In this document: one piece after another, positions 25,440 to 30,736 of the stretch
Layout of the letters: each line of letters starts with the position of its first letter
How positions within the stretch are numbered: the stretch's first letter is position 1
From: Thermaceae bacterium
GTDB taxonomy: Bacteria; Deinococcota; Deinococci; Deinococcales; Marinithermaceae
Assembly (NCBI GenBank): GCA_015490435.1
Contig: WFXV01000083.1
Coordinates: forward strand, 1-30,736
Direction: 5' to 3'
Length of the DNA: 30,736 nucleotides
Notes under the pieces: generated by a model
Told to the model about the DNA's origin: nothing
Databases searched by the model: none
The model's input: only the letters and a program-made list of their open reading frames with translations
Made by a program: the position numbers and the translations under genes

Positions 25440-25686
25440 CCTTTTTCACCAGGCCGAGCCGGCGGGCCTCGGCCTCGAGGAAAGCTGGTCCCTGGGCCGC
25501 CCGTAGCTCCGCCTCGAGCGCCCGCACCCGCTCCCAAAGGGCGGCGTTCTCGGCCTCGAGCCGCTGGACCTCGCGGCTTAGGGTGGCGGTGCGGTAGGCC
25601 TCGAAAGCCAAAAGCCCCACCGCTTGCAACACCCCGAGCGCGAAGGCCAGATAGAGCACGCGGTAGCTCGGACGGTCCCGGACCAC
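25408..25686 (-). CDS. FtsB/DivIC-like septum formation protein
   Basis: A 92-residue protein: a short cytoplasmic N-terminus, one membrane helix (about 9-29), then a coiled coil (LSREVQRLEAENAALWERVR, then ALEAEL). It ends in the family tail FLEAEARRLGLVKKDE. FtsB/DivIC proteins bridge FtsL and FtsQ in the divisome, in the membrane with the coiled coil outside. The open frame extends to 25770, but GTG 25686 lies exactly six bases after a near-consensus TATAGT box, and the extra residues would overlap the promoter. The small size and coiled coil limit certainty. The unknown acidic gene follows with overlap. Confidence 0.78.
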   Translation of the reverse strand: MVRDRPSYRVLYLAFALGVLQAVGLLAFEAYRTATLSREVQRLEAENAALWERVRALEAELRAAQGPAFLEAEARRLGLVKKDETLHARKAH

Positions 25687-25692
25687 GCCCCC

Positions 25693-25721
25693 ACTATAAG
25701 CGAGCGGAGGCGTTTTGCCGA
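25693..25721 (-). promoter_or_regulatory. Promoter of ftsB-like gene (leaderless)
   Basis: TCGGCA (25721-25716), 17 bases, TATAGT (25698-25693), six bases, then GTG 25686. This is one of the two best complete promoters in the window, and it places transcription start at the start codon. Confidence 0.65.
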
Positions 25722-25731
25722 GTGTACCGGT

Positions 25732-25737
25732 TATACT
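25732..25737 (+). promoter_or_regulatory. Candidate -10 box of fur-family gene
   Basis: TATACT with G and T just before it lies 26 bases before ATG 25764. The transcript would carry a leader of about 20 bases containing AGGAGGTGG, so unlike its neighbours this gene has a Shine-Dalgarno leader. No good -35 is visible. Confidence 0.5.
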
Positions 25738-25763
25738 GGAATTGTTAGGAGGTGGCTTGGAAA

Positions 25764-26216
25764 ATGCCAAGTATTCGCAATAAAGACCGTTCCGTCTACC
25801 GGGAAAGGCTGAAGAGCGTCGGGCTTCGCCACACCCTGCCCAGGGAGCGGATTTTGTCCTATTTGGACCGGAAAAACGTTCACCCCACCCCGGAGGAGCT
25901 CTACCAGGGGTTGCGCAAGAAGGGGTACAGCATTGGGCTCTCCACGGTTTACCTAAACCTCCAAGTACTGCGGGAAGCGGGGCTTATTCGCGAGTTCAAG
26001 GACCCCAAGGGCGTCACCCGCTACGACGGCTACTCCAAGCCCCACTACCACCTCGCCTGCCGGGCCTGCGGCCGGGTCGAGGACATCCTCGCCTCGGAGC
26101 TCCCGGACTTCCTCGAGCCCATCCTTCCCCAGGTCGAGGAGAAGTCCAACTGGCAGGTGGACGAGGCCTGGGTCACCTTTGTGGGCTACTGCCCGCGCTG
26201 CAAACGGGGACGTTAG
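25764..26216 (+). CDS. Fur-family transcriptional regulator
   Basis: A 150-residue metal-responsive repressor. The winged helix spans about 15-85 (GLRHTLPRERILSYLD, STVYLNLQVLREAGLIREF). PHYHLACRACGRVEDI follows, then VGYCPRCKRGR at the C-terminus. The two CxxC pairs form the structural zinc site of Fur/PerR/Zur proteins, and the histidines in PHYHL belong to the regulatory metal site. The motifs cannot decide between Fur, PerR and Zur. The ATG is chosen for AGGAGGTGG eight bases upstream; an in-frame GTG lies inside that site. It diverges from the ftsB-like gene, and its end overlaps the convergent penicillin-binding protein gene by 44 bases. Confidence 0.92.
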   Translation: MPSIRNKDRSVYRERLKSVGLRHTLPRERILSYLDRKNVHPTPEELYQGLRKKGYSIGLSTVYLNLQVLREAGLIREFKDPKGVTRYDGYSKPHYHLACRACGRVEDILASELPDFLEPILPQVEEKSNWQVDEAWVTFVGYCPRCKRGR

Positions 26217-28371
26217 CCGCCTCCTTTGGCGGTAGCGCCCGCCAACGGGCCTCGGCCCAGTAGGTGTTCGCCGGCAGGCGGCAGCCGGTCTTCGGGTCCA
26301 GCGGGACCCAGAGGTAGCGCCCGAGCGGCGGCGTCTCCCAGGCGGGCTCCCTGCCCTTGCGGAAGTAGACGGGGACCCCGTCGGGCCGTGGCACCCCGTC
26401 GAGGAGGTCGATCGCCAGGGGCTTGAGCCCTTCGGGCGGCGCCGGTTCCCCCGCTGGCCGCCCCGAGAGCGCGGCCTCGACGAACTTACGCCAGATCGGG
26501 GGGTTGATCACCGAGGAAGAGGGCTCCTTTCCCCGCCAGCGCATCGGCTGGTTGTCGTCCCGGCCCACCCAGACCACCGCCACCAGGCCGCTGGTGGCGC
26601 CGGCGAACCAAAGGTCGCGGGCCTCGTTCGAGGTCCCGGTCTTGCCGCCGACCACCCGGCCGGGGATGCGCGCCCGCCAGGCCAGGCTTTTCTTGCCGAA
26701 GGGGTCGGGGTCGTTGACGTAGCCCTTGAGCAGGTCCCAGCCCAGGTAGGCGACCTCGGGGGCGAAGACCCGCCGGCGCTTGGGCTCGGCCTGGTAGAGC
26801 AGGTGCCCGGCGTCGTCCTCGACCCGCTCGATCAGGTAGGCCTCGGGCATCTCGCCGCCGTTTATGAAGCTGGCGTAGGCCGCCGCCATCTGCAGGGGGC
26901 TCGCCCCCACCGCGCCGATGGCGATCGCGAGGCTCGGGTGCCGGGGCACCTCGAACCCGAGCAGGGCGAGCTTCTTGGCGAGCCGCTCCACGCCGATGGC
27001 CTCGGCGGTGAGGATCGCGGGGATGTTCAGCGAGCGGTCAAGGGCGTAGCGGATCGTCACCGGGCGGTTGAGGAAGGTCCCCGAGAAGTTTTTGGGCTTC
27101 CAGACCCCGTCCGGCTGGGTGGGGTCGGGGAACTCGACCTCCCGGTCCCAGACTGGGCTGGCCTGGGTCCAGCCGGCCTCGAGGGCGGTGGCGTAGACGA
27201 AGGGCTTGACCGCCGAGCCCGGGCTTCTCCGGGTCTGGGTGGCGCGGTTGAACTCCCCCTCGGTGCCGGGGCGGGCCCCCACCAGGGCCCGGACCGCCCC
27301 GGTCTCGGCCTCGAGCCCCACCAGCGCGATCTGGGCGCCGTCGGGCATGAGCCCGGCCTCCACCGCGTACTGGGCGGCGGCCTCGGCGGCGGTCTGCATC
27401 CCGAGGTCCAGCGTGGTGGTGACCCGAAGCCCCCCCTGGCCGAAGACCCGCTCGGCCCCGAAGCGCTCGATCAACGCCTTGCGCACCGCCAGCACGAAGC
27501 GGGGGGCGACCTTGGCGGCGAGGTCGGGGAGGACCTGGGCCCTAGGGTCCTCGAGCTCGGCCTCGACGAGGTTCCCGGCCTCGTCGTACTGGGCCCTCCA
27601 CCCCCGGGGGACGATCGGCGCCTTCAGCGCCCGCGCCGCCTCGGCCTCGGTCACCCAGCCCTCCCGGGCCATCTCCCGGATCAGCCGGCGGGCGCGGGCC
27701 AGGGTGCCCGCGAGGTCGCGGTAGCGGGCGTTCGGAGCCGGAATCAGCGAGGCCAGGTAGGCGCCCTCGGCGAGGGTGAGCTGGCTCGGGTCCTTGCCGA
27801 AGTAGGCCTCGCTGGCGGCCGCGATGCCGGTGAGGTTGCCGCCCCAGAAGGCGACGTTCAAGTACATGCCGAGGATTTCCTCTTTGGTGTAGCGGCGCTC
27901 GAGCTCGAGCGCGAGCAAAAACTCCTTGAACTTCCGCTCCAGGTTCCGCTTGCCGGCGAGCTCCTTCAAAAGGGTGTTCTTGATCACCTGGGTGGTGATC
28001 GTGCTCCCTCCCTGGAGGTCCCCCCGGAGGGTGCGGTAGAGCGCGCCGAAGAAGCGGATCCAGTCGATCCCGTGGTGGCGGAAAAACCGCCGGTCCTCGC
28101 TGGCCACGATCGCCGCCACCGCCGCCGGCGAGACCTCTTCAAGGCCAACGAGCCGCCGCTCCACCGCCCGACCCTCCTCCACCGAGGCCAGGGTGGCGAT
28201 CGGGGTGCCGTCCCGGGCGTAGAGGGTGGTGGTGGCGGTGAGCCTCAGGGACTCGAAGGCCTCGAGCCCGGGCAGGTCCCGGCTCCACTTCCAGGCGAGC
28301 GCCAGGCCCGCGAGCAAAAGGCCCACGAAGACGGCGGCGAGGAGGTAGGCGAAAACGCGAAGGACACGCAT
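26173..28371 (-). CDS. Class A penicillin-binding protein (PBP1a type)
   Basis: A 732-residue bifunctional peptidoglycan synthase with an N-terminal membrane anchor (about 6-28). The glycosyltransferase domain shows ASEDRRFFRHHGID with the catalytic glutamate near 91, then QGGSTITTQVIKN and ALELERRYTKEEILGMYLN. The transpeptidase domain has SAVK near 385-388, SLN as SxN, and KTGTS near 574. The 120-residue C-terminal tail contains two cysteines (KTGCRLP and PVCSAG) that could form a disulfide. The coding end overlaps fur by 44 bases, so the last residues may be dispensable. ATG 28371 lies three bases after the stop of the receiver-domain gene, which indicates co-transcription. Confidence 0.95.
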   Translation of the reverse strand: MRVLRVFAYLLAAVFVGLLLAGLALAWKWSRDLPGLEAFESLRLTATTTLYARDGTPIATLASVEEGRAVERRLVGLEEVSPAAVAAIVASEDRRFFRHHGIDWIRFFGALYRTLRGDLQGGSTITTQVIKNTLLKELAGKRNLERKFKEFLLALELERRYTKEEILGMYLNVAFWGGNLTGIAAASEAYFGKDPSQLTLAEGAYLASLIPAPNARYRDLAGTLARARRLIREMAREGWVTEAEAARALKAPIVPRGWRAQYDEAGNLVEAELEDPRAQVLPDLAAKVAPRFVLAVRKALIERFGAERVFGQGGLRVTTTLDLGMQTAAEAAAQYAVEAGLMPDGAQIALVGLEAETGAVRALVGARPGTEGEFNRATQTRRSPGSAVKPFVYATALEAGWTQASPVWDREVEFPDPTQPDGVWKPKNFSGTFLNRPVTIRYALDRSLNIPAILTAEAIGVERLAKKLALLGFEVPRHPSLAIAIGAVGASPLQMAAAYASFINGGEMPEAYLIERVEDDAGHLLYQAEPKRRRVFAPEVAYLGWDLLKGYVNDPDPFGKKSLAWRARIPGRVVGGKTGTSNEARDLWFAGATSGLVAVVWVGRDDNQPMRWRGKEPSSSVINPPIWRKFVEAALSGRPAGEPAPPEGLKPLAIDLLDGVPRPDGVPVYFRKGREPAWETPPLGRYLWVPLDPKTGCRLPANTYWAEARWRALPPKEAANVPVCSAGSSPQR

Positions 28372-28374
28372 CGC

Positions 28375-28752
28375 TCAGTGCTGGGTGCGAATCTGGAGGG
28401 TGCGGCGGGCAAAGGTGCGGAACTCGCCCCCGGCCAAGGGCTTGGTGAGCAGCTTGTCCACCCGCGCCATCTGGGCGGCGATCTTGGTGCGCTGGTCGGC
28501 GGTGGAGACCAGGACCACCACCGGCACGTCCTTGAACCGCCGCACGCGCTTGAGGCGCCAGGCCAGGTCCATGGCGCCGAGCTCGCCCTTGGCTTCCTCG
28601 TCGAGCACGATCAGGTCGGGCGTGTGCTCCTTCAGGTAGCGAAGCGCCTCCCCGGTGTCGGCAAGGCTTACGGTGCGGAAGCCCTCGGCCTCGAGGGTGA
28701 CCTCGAGGTAGGCCCGCATGGTCGCGTTCGCGCTCACCACCAGGGCGTTCAT
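28375..28752 (-). CDS. Stand-alone receiver-domain protein, degenerate acidic pocket
   Basis: A 125-residue protein consisting only of a CheY-like receiver fold. The phosphoacceptor position D51 (LIVLDEEAKGE), the S/T position (VVLVSTADQ) and K104 (LLTKPLAGG) are kept. The usual pair of acidic residues after beta-strand 1 is replaced by SA (LVVSANATMR), so magnesium binding and phosphorylation are probably weakened or absent. No output domain or histidine kinase is adjacent. It lies directly before the penicillin-binding protein gene, so a role in cell-wall or division control is possible but unproven. TAAAGT (28767-28762) lies nine bases before ATG 28752 as a candidate -10 box. Confidence 0.85.
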   Translation of the reverse strand: MNALVVSANATMRAYLEVTLEAEGFRTVSLADTGEALRYLKEHTPDLIVLDEEAKGELGAMDLAWRLKRVRRFKDVPVVVLVSTADQRTKIAAQMARVDKLLTKPLAGGEFRTFARRTLQIRTQH

Positions 28753-28761
28753 CTAACCCCT

Positions 28762-28767
28762 ACTTTA
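28762..28767 (-). promoter_or_regulatory. Candidate -10 box of receiver-domain gene
   Basis: TAAAGT on the minus strand, nine bases before ATG 28752, the same spacing as at purB and the Crp/Fnr gene. GGGG within the gap may act as a short Shine-Dalgarno. Confidence 0.4.
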
Positions 28768-28790
28768 CGCCGGATTAGGAGAGGGGGGTG

Positions 28791-28796
28791 AAAAAA
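28791..28796 (-). terminator. T-run after tRNA-Gln
   Basis: TTTTTT on the minus strand begins two bases after the encoded CCA end. With the tRNA acceptor and T arms as the preceding helix it could end tRNA transcription. It lies upstream of the receiver-domain gene promoter. Confidence 0.4.
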
Positions 28797-28798
28797 GT

Positions 28799-28872
28799 TG
28801 GCTGGGGCGCGTGGACTCGAACCACGACCGGCGGATCCAAAGTCCGCTGTCCTACCATTAGACGACGCCCCA
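28799..28872 (-). tRNA. tRNA-Gln (anticodon UUG), CCA encoded
   Basis: A 74-base cloverleaf. The acceptor arm TGGGGCG pairs with CGCCCCA, discriminator G73 and encoded CCA follow. The D arm contains TAATGGTAGGA, and the anticodon loop is CTTTGGA with anticodon TTG. The T arm is CGTGG-TTCGAGT-CCACG. The U1-A72 end pair and G73 are typical of bacterial tRNA-Gln. The encoded CCA means no nucleotidyltransferase step is required for maturation. Confidence 0.96.
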
Positions 28873-28883
28873 AAGCCGACCCC

Positions 28884-28912
28884 ATCTTAGAAACGGCCTT
28901 GCCGCTTGTCAA
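28884..28912 (-). promoter_or_regulatory. Near-consensus promoter of tRNA-Gln
   Basis: TTGACA (28912-28907), exactly 17 bases, TAAGAT (28889-28884). The mature tRNA begins 11 bases after the -10 box, leaving a 5' leader of about five bases for RNase P. This is the strongest promoter in the window by consensus. Confidence 0.8.
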
Positions 28913-28914
28913 TG

Positions 28915-28920
28915 TAGACT
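28915..28920 (+). promoter_or_regulatory. Candidate -10 box of leaderless ddrA-like gene
   Basis: TAGACT, then seven bases, then GTG 28928. It lies just beyond the -35 box of the tRNA promoter on the other strand, so the two promoters overlap back to back. Confidence 0.55.
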
Positions 28921-28927
28921 AGGGGAC

Positions 28928-29512
28928 GTGGACGAAGCGGTCTGGCTTCGGCTCGCCGAGCCCTTCCCCGAGGAGGAGATCCACTGGCGGGTGGAGGCCA
29001 TCTCCAAGGACAAACGGCGGGCGATGGTCGTCCCCTACGTGGACGTGCGCGCGGTGCTCGACCGGCTCGACGAGGCGGTGGGGCCCGAGGGCTGGCACGA
29101 CGCCTACGAGCTCCTCGCCCACGAGGGCGGGACCTACGCGGTCAAGTGCCGGCTCACCGTGCTCGGCGTCACCAAGGAGGACGTGGGGGAGGGCGAGTCG
29201 CTCAAGGCGGCTTTCTCCGACGCGCTCAGGCGGGCGGCGGTGAAGTTCGGGGTCGGCCGGCACCTCTACCGCATGGAGAAGGTCTGGGTGGACTACGACG
29301 AGAAGACCGGGCGTTTCACCCCGCCCACCGGCCGGGCCGAGGCAAAGAAGCCCGAGGCCCACGAGCTGATCGACCGCCTCTTGGAACGGCTCAAGCAGGC
29401 GGGCAAGGGCAAGGAGGCCGCCCGCGTGGTCACCAAGTACGGCGGCTACGGACGCACCCCGGAGGAGACCAAGCGGCTCTACGGCGAGCTCCGGGCCCTG
29501 CTCAAGGAATAG
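28928..29512 (+). CDS. Rad52/Rad22-family DNA repair protein, DdrA-like
   Basis: A 194-residue protein. Residues 12-120 match the Rad52/DdrA single-strand annealing fold: VVPYVDVRAVLDRLDEAVGP followed by GWHDAY, CRLTVLGVTKEDVGEGESLK, and the hallmark helix AAFSDALRRAAVKFGVGRHLY. In Deinococcus, DdrA binds and protects 3' single-stranded DNA ends after damage. The C-terminal 70 residues are charged and variable. There is no Shine-Dalgarno, and the GTG is seven bases after a TAGACT box. It is followed without gap (TAGATG) by the phosphoesterase gene. I avoid a firm symbol because DdrA and other Rad52-like proteins are hard to separate by eye. Confidence 0.82.
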   Translation: MDEAVWLRLAEPFPEEEIHWRVEAISKDKRRAMVVPYVDVRAVLDRLDEAVGPEGWHDAYELLAHEGGTYAVKCRLTVLGVTKEDVGEGESLKAAFSDALRRAAVKFGVGRHLYRMEKVWVDYDEKTGRFTPPTGRAEAKKPEAHELIDRLLERLKQAGKGKEAARVVTKYGGYGRTPEETKRLYGELRALLKE

Positions 29513-30265
29513 ATGGTCAAGGTCATCGCCATCGGGGACGTGCACGCCGAGTTCGACCGGCTCTGGCAGGCGCTCCGCGCCGCCTACGCCGCCGACGCCG
29601 AGGGCCTGCCCACGCCCCCGGTGCGCGAGGGGCGCTACCGGGTCGTTTTGCTCGGCGACCTGGTGCACCCGAAAAGCCTCGAGGGCTACCAGCGCCTCAC
29701 CGGGATCGCCGACTACGACCCCAAGAACCCCGAGCACCTGCGCACCGCCGCCCTCGCTCAGGTGAGCGAGCTCCTGAAGGTGAAGCGCTACCTCGAGGCG
29801 GCCCGGGGCCACGCAGTGGTCCTGCTCGGCAACCACGACCACGCCGCCCTCTACCACGACGTGCTCCTTGGGAACGCCTCCGGGATCGAGCACCGCGAGT
29901 TCGACCCCAAGTACGGCGGGCACCCCCTGCCCCCGGGGCTTAGGCGCTGGATCGAGGGCTGGCCGAAAAGCCACGTGCTCCACGGCGTGCAGTTCGCCCA
30001 CGCCGGCCCCACTCCCTGGCTCCAGAGCTACGACGCCTTCTTCTACCAAAGCCGGGAGGCCAAGACCTGGTGGCGGGAGACCCCCGACTACGTCCGCCGC
30101 TCGGGGTTTCGCTTCGGGGTCTACGGCCACACCCCAGTGGAGGAGATCGTGCTCGATCTGGAGCACGGCTTCGCGATCATCGACGCCCTTGACCGCGGGC
30201 AGTACCTCGAGCTCCTCTTGGACGAGGACCGGCTCGAGGTCCGGCCGATGGCCTTCGGCCCATGA
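29513..30265 (+). CDS. Calcineurin-like metallophosphoesterase
   Basis: A 250-residue protein with all five motifs of the family: GDVHAEFD (6-15 region), VVLLGDLVHP, LLGNHDHA, FAHAGPTP and YGHTPVEE. These bind two metal ions and cleave phosphate mono- or diesters. The arrangement resembles PrpE/ApaH-like Ser/Thr phosphatases or dinucleotide tetraphosphatases more than nucleases, though the substrate cannot be fixed. ATG 29513 directly follows the ddrA-like stop, with AAGGAA as ribosome binding site, and the stop overlaps the rsmA start as ATGA. Its position between a repair gene and an rRNA methyltransferase gene gives no clear pathway. Confidence 0.9.
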   Translation: MVKVIAIGDVHAEFDRLWQALRAAYAADAEGLPTPPVREGRYRVVLLGDLVHPKSLEGYQRLTGIADYDPKNPEHLRTAALAQVSELLKVKRYLEAARGHAVVLLGNHDHAALYHDVLLGNASGIEHREFDPKYGGHPLPPGLRRWIEGWPKSHVLHGVQFAHAGPTPWLQSYDAFFYQSREAKTWWRETPDYVRRSGFRFGVYGHTPVEEIVLDLEHGFAIIDALDRGQYLELLLDEDRLEVRPMAFGP

Positions 30266-30736
30266 GCGACCCCCGCACCCTCTCGGGCCTGCGCGCGCTG
30301 CTTGCGCGCCACGGCCTCTCCCCTAAAAAGGCGCTCGGCCAGCACTTTTTGGTGGACAAAAACCTCTTCGAGTTCATCGTCCGCGCCGCGGGGGTGCGCC
30401 CGGGCGAGCCGGTCTTCGAGGTGGGGCCGGGGCCCGGGGGGCTTTCCCTTTCGCTGGTCGAGGCCGGCGCCGCGCTCACCGCGATCGAGCGGGACAAACG
30501 GCTCGCGCCCCTTTTGAAGGAGGTCCTCGGCGACCGGGCCCGGCTCGTCTTTACAGACGCCCTCCAGTACCCCTGGGAGGAGGTGCCCGAGGGGAGCCTC
30601 TTCGTCGCCAACCTCCCCTACAACATCGGGACGCCCTTGGTCCTGAGGCTCCTTGAGTCCGGGCGGTTTCGCGACCTCGTGGTCATGCTCCAGCGCGAGG
30701 TGGTCGATCGCTTCACCGCCCGGCCGGGCGGCAAGG
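30262..30736 (+). CDS. rsmA: 16S rRNA dimethyladenosine transferase (3' end outside window)
   Basis: The first 158 codons of an RsmA/KsgA enzyme, which dimethylates two adjacent adenosines near the 3' end of 16S rRNA with S-adenosylmethionine. KKALGQHFLVDKNL is the N-terminal signature, EVGPGPGGLSLSL the SAM-binding motif I, and NLPYNIGTPLVLRLL the NLPY active site. VVMLQREVVDRFTARPG follows. The gene runs off the right edge. It is coupled to the phosphoesterase by an ATGA overlap. Confidence 0.96.
   Translation, partial: MSDPRTLSGLRALLARHGLSPKKALGQHFLVDKNLFEFIVRAAGVRPGEPVFEVGPGPGGLSLSLVEAGAALTAIERDKRLAPLLKEVLGDRARLVFTDALQYPWEEVPEGSLFVANLPYNIGTPLVLRLLESGRFRDLVVMLQREVVDRFTARPGGK

Noticed and set aside
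26803..28791. 662-codon open frame antisense to the penicillin-binding protein and receiver genes
   Set aside because: It runs across two real genes on the other strand and lacks any recognisable motif. Long antisense frames are expected at this GC content.

Overview
The window is a gene-dense, roughly 70 % GC bacterial chromosome segment. It contains no mobile elements, no CRISPR array, no rRNA and no gap of 300 bases or more without a gene. Gene content and signals point to the Deinococcus-Thermus phylum, most likely a denitrifying member of the Thermaceae (an Oceanithermus- or Marinithermus-like organism is my guess). The pointers are a three-gene norC-norB-norH-like nitric oxide reductase set, a DdrA/Rad52-type repair protein, and many genes whose start codon lies 6-7 bases after a TANNNT -10 box (leaderless mRNAs). 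The species assignment is inference.

Layout. 1-710 is the end of an RluD-like pseudouridine synthase, convergent with an AMP-forming acyl-CoA synthetase (699-2384, -). 2440-5887 (-) is a coupled operon ispH-dusA-lemA-DUF3137. 5936-6904 (-) is an Ig-like lipoprotein, divergent from an NMT1/SsuA-type ABC transporter (7010-9568, +) that ends at a long GC hairpin. 9590-11348 (-) is dprA followed by a membrane protein broken by a frameshift. era and a hexapeptide acyltransferase follow on + (11389-13214). A HAD hydrolase and purB lie on - (13194-15271), divergent from a Crp/Fnr regulator (15295-15981).

15982-20933 is a compact denitrification cluster on the - strand, in the order norC, norB, a norH-like gene, an Ig-like/cytochrome c fusion, nirS (cytochrome cd1). 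It reduces nitrite to NO and NO to N2O. It lacks heme d1 biosynthesis genes and norQ/norD. A perfect CRP/FNR-spaced palindrome lies upstream of norC, where a class II activator would bind, and the Crp/Fnr gene sits at the other end of the cluster. I therefore propose that this regulator controls the cluster.

20934-30736 is mostly housekeeping. A small secreted protein is divergent from dnaE. Then come a small acidic unknown and an FtsB/DivIC-like protein (-), a Fur-family regulator (+), a class A penicillin-binding protein with a degenerate receiver-domain protein (-), and tRNA-Gln(UUG) with a near-consensus promoter. Last is a + operon of a ddrA-like gene, a metallophosphoesterase and rsmA, cut by the window edge.

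The most striking non-coding feature is the recurrent -10/N6-7/GTG arrangement, including three tightly packed divergent promoter pairs (dprA/era, purB/crp, secreted protein/dnaE). The best candidates for new biology are the Ig-like/cytochrome c fusion inside the nir-nor cluster and the palindrome that may control the cluster.
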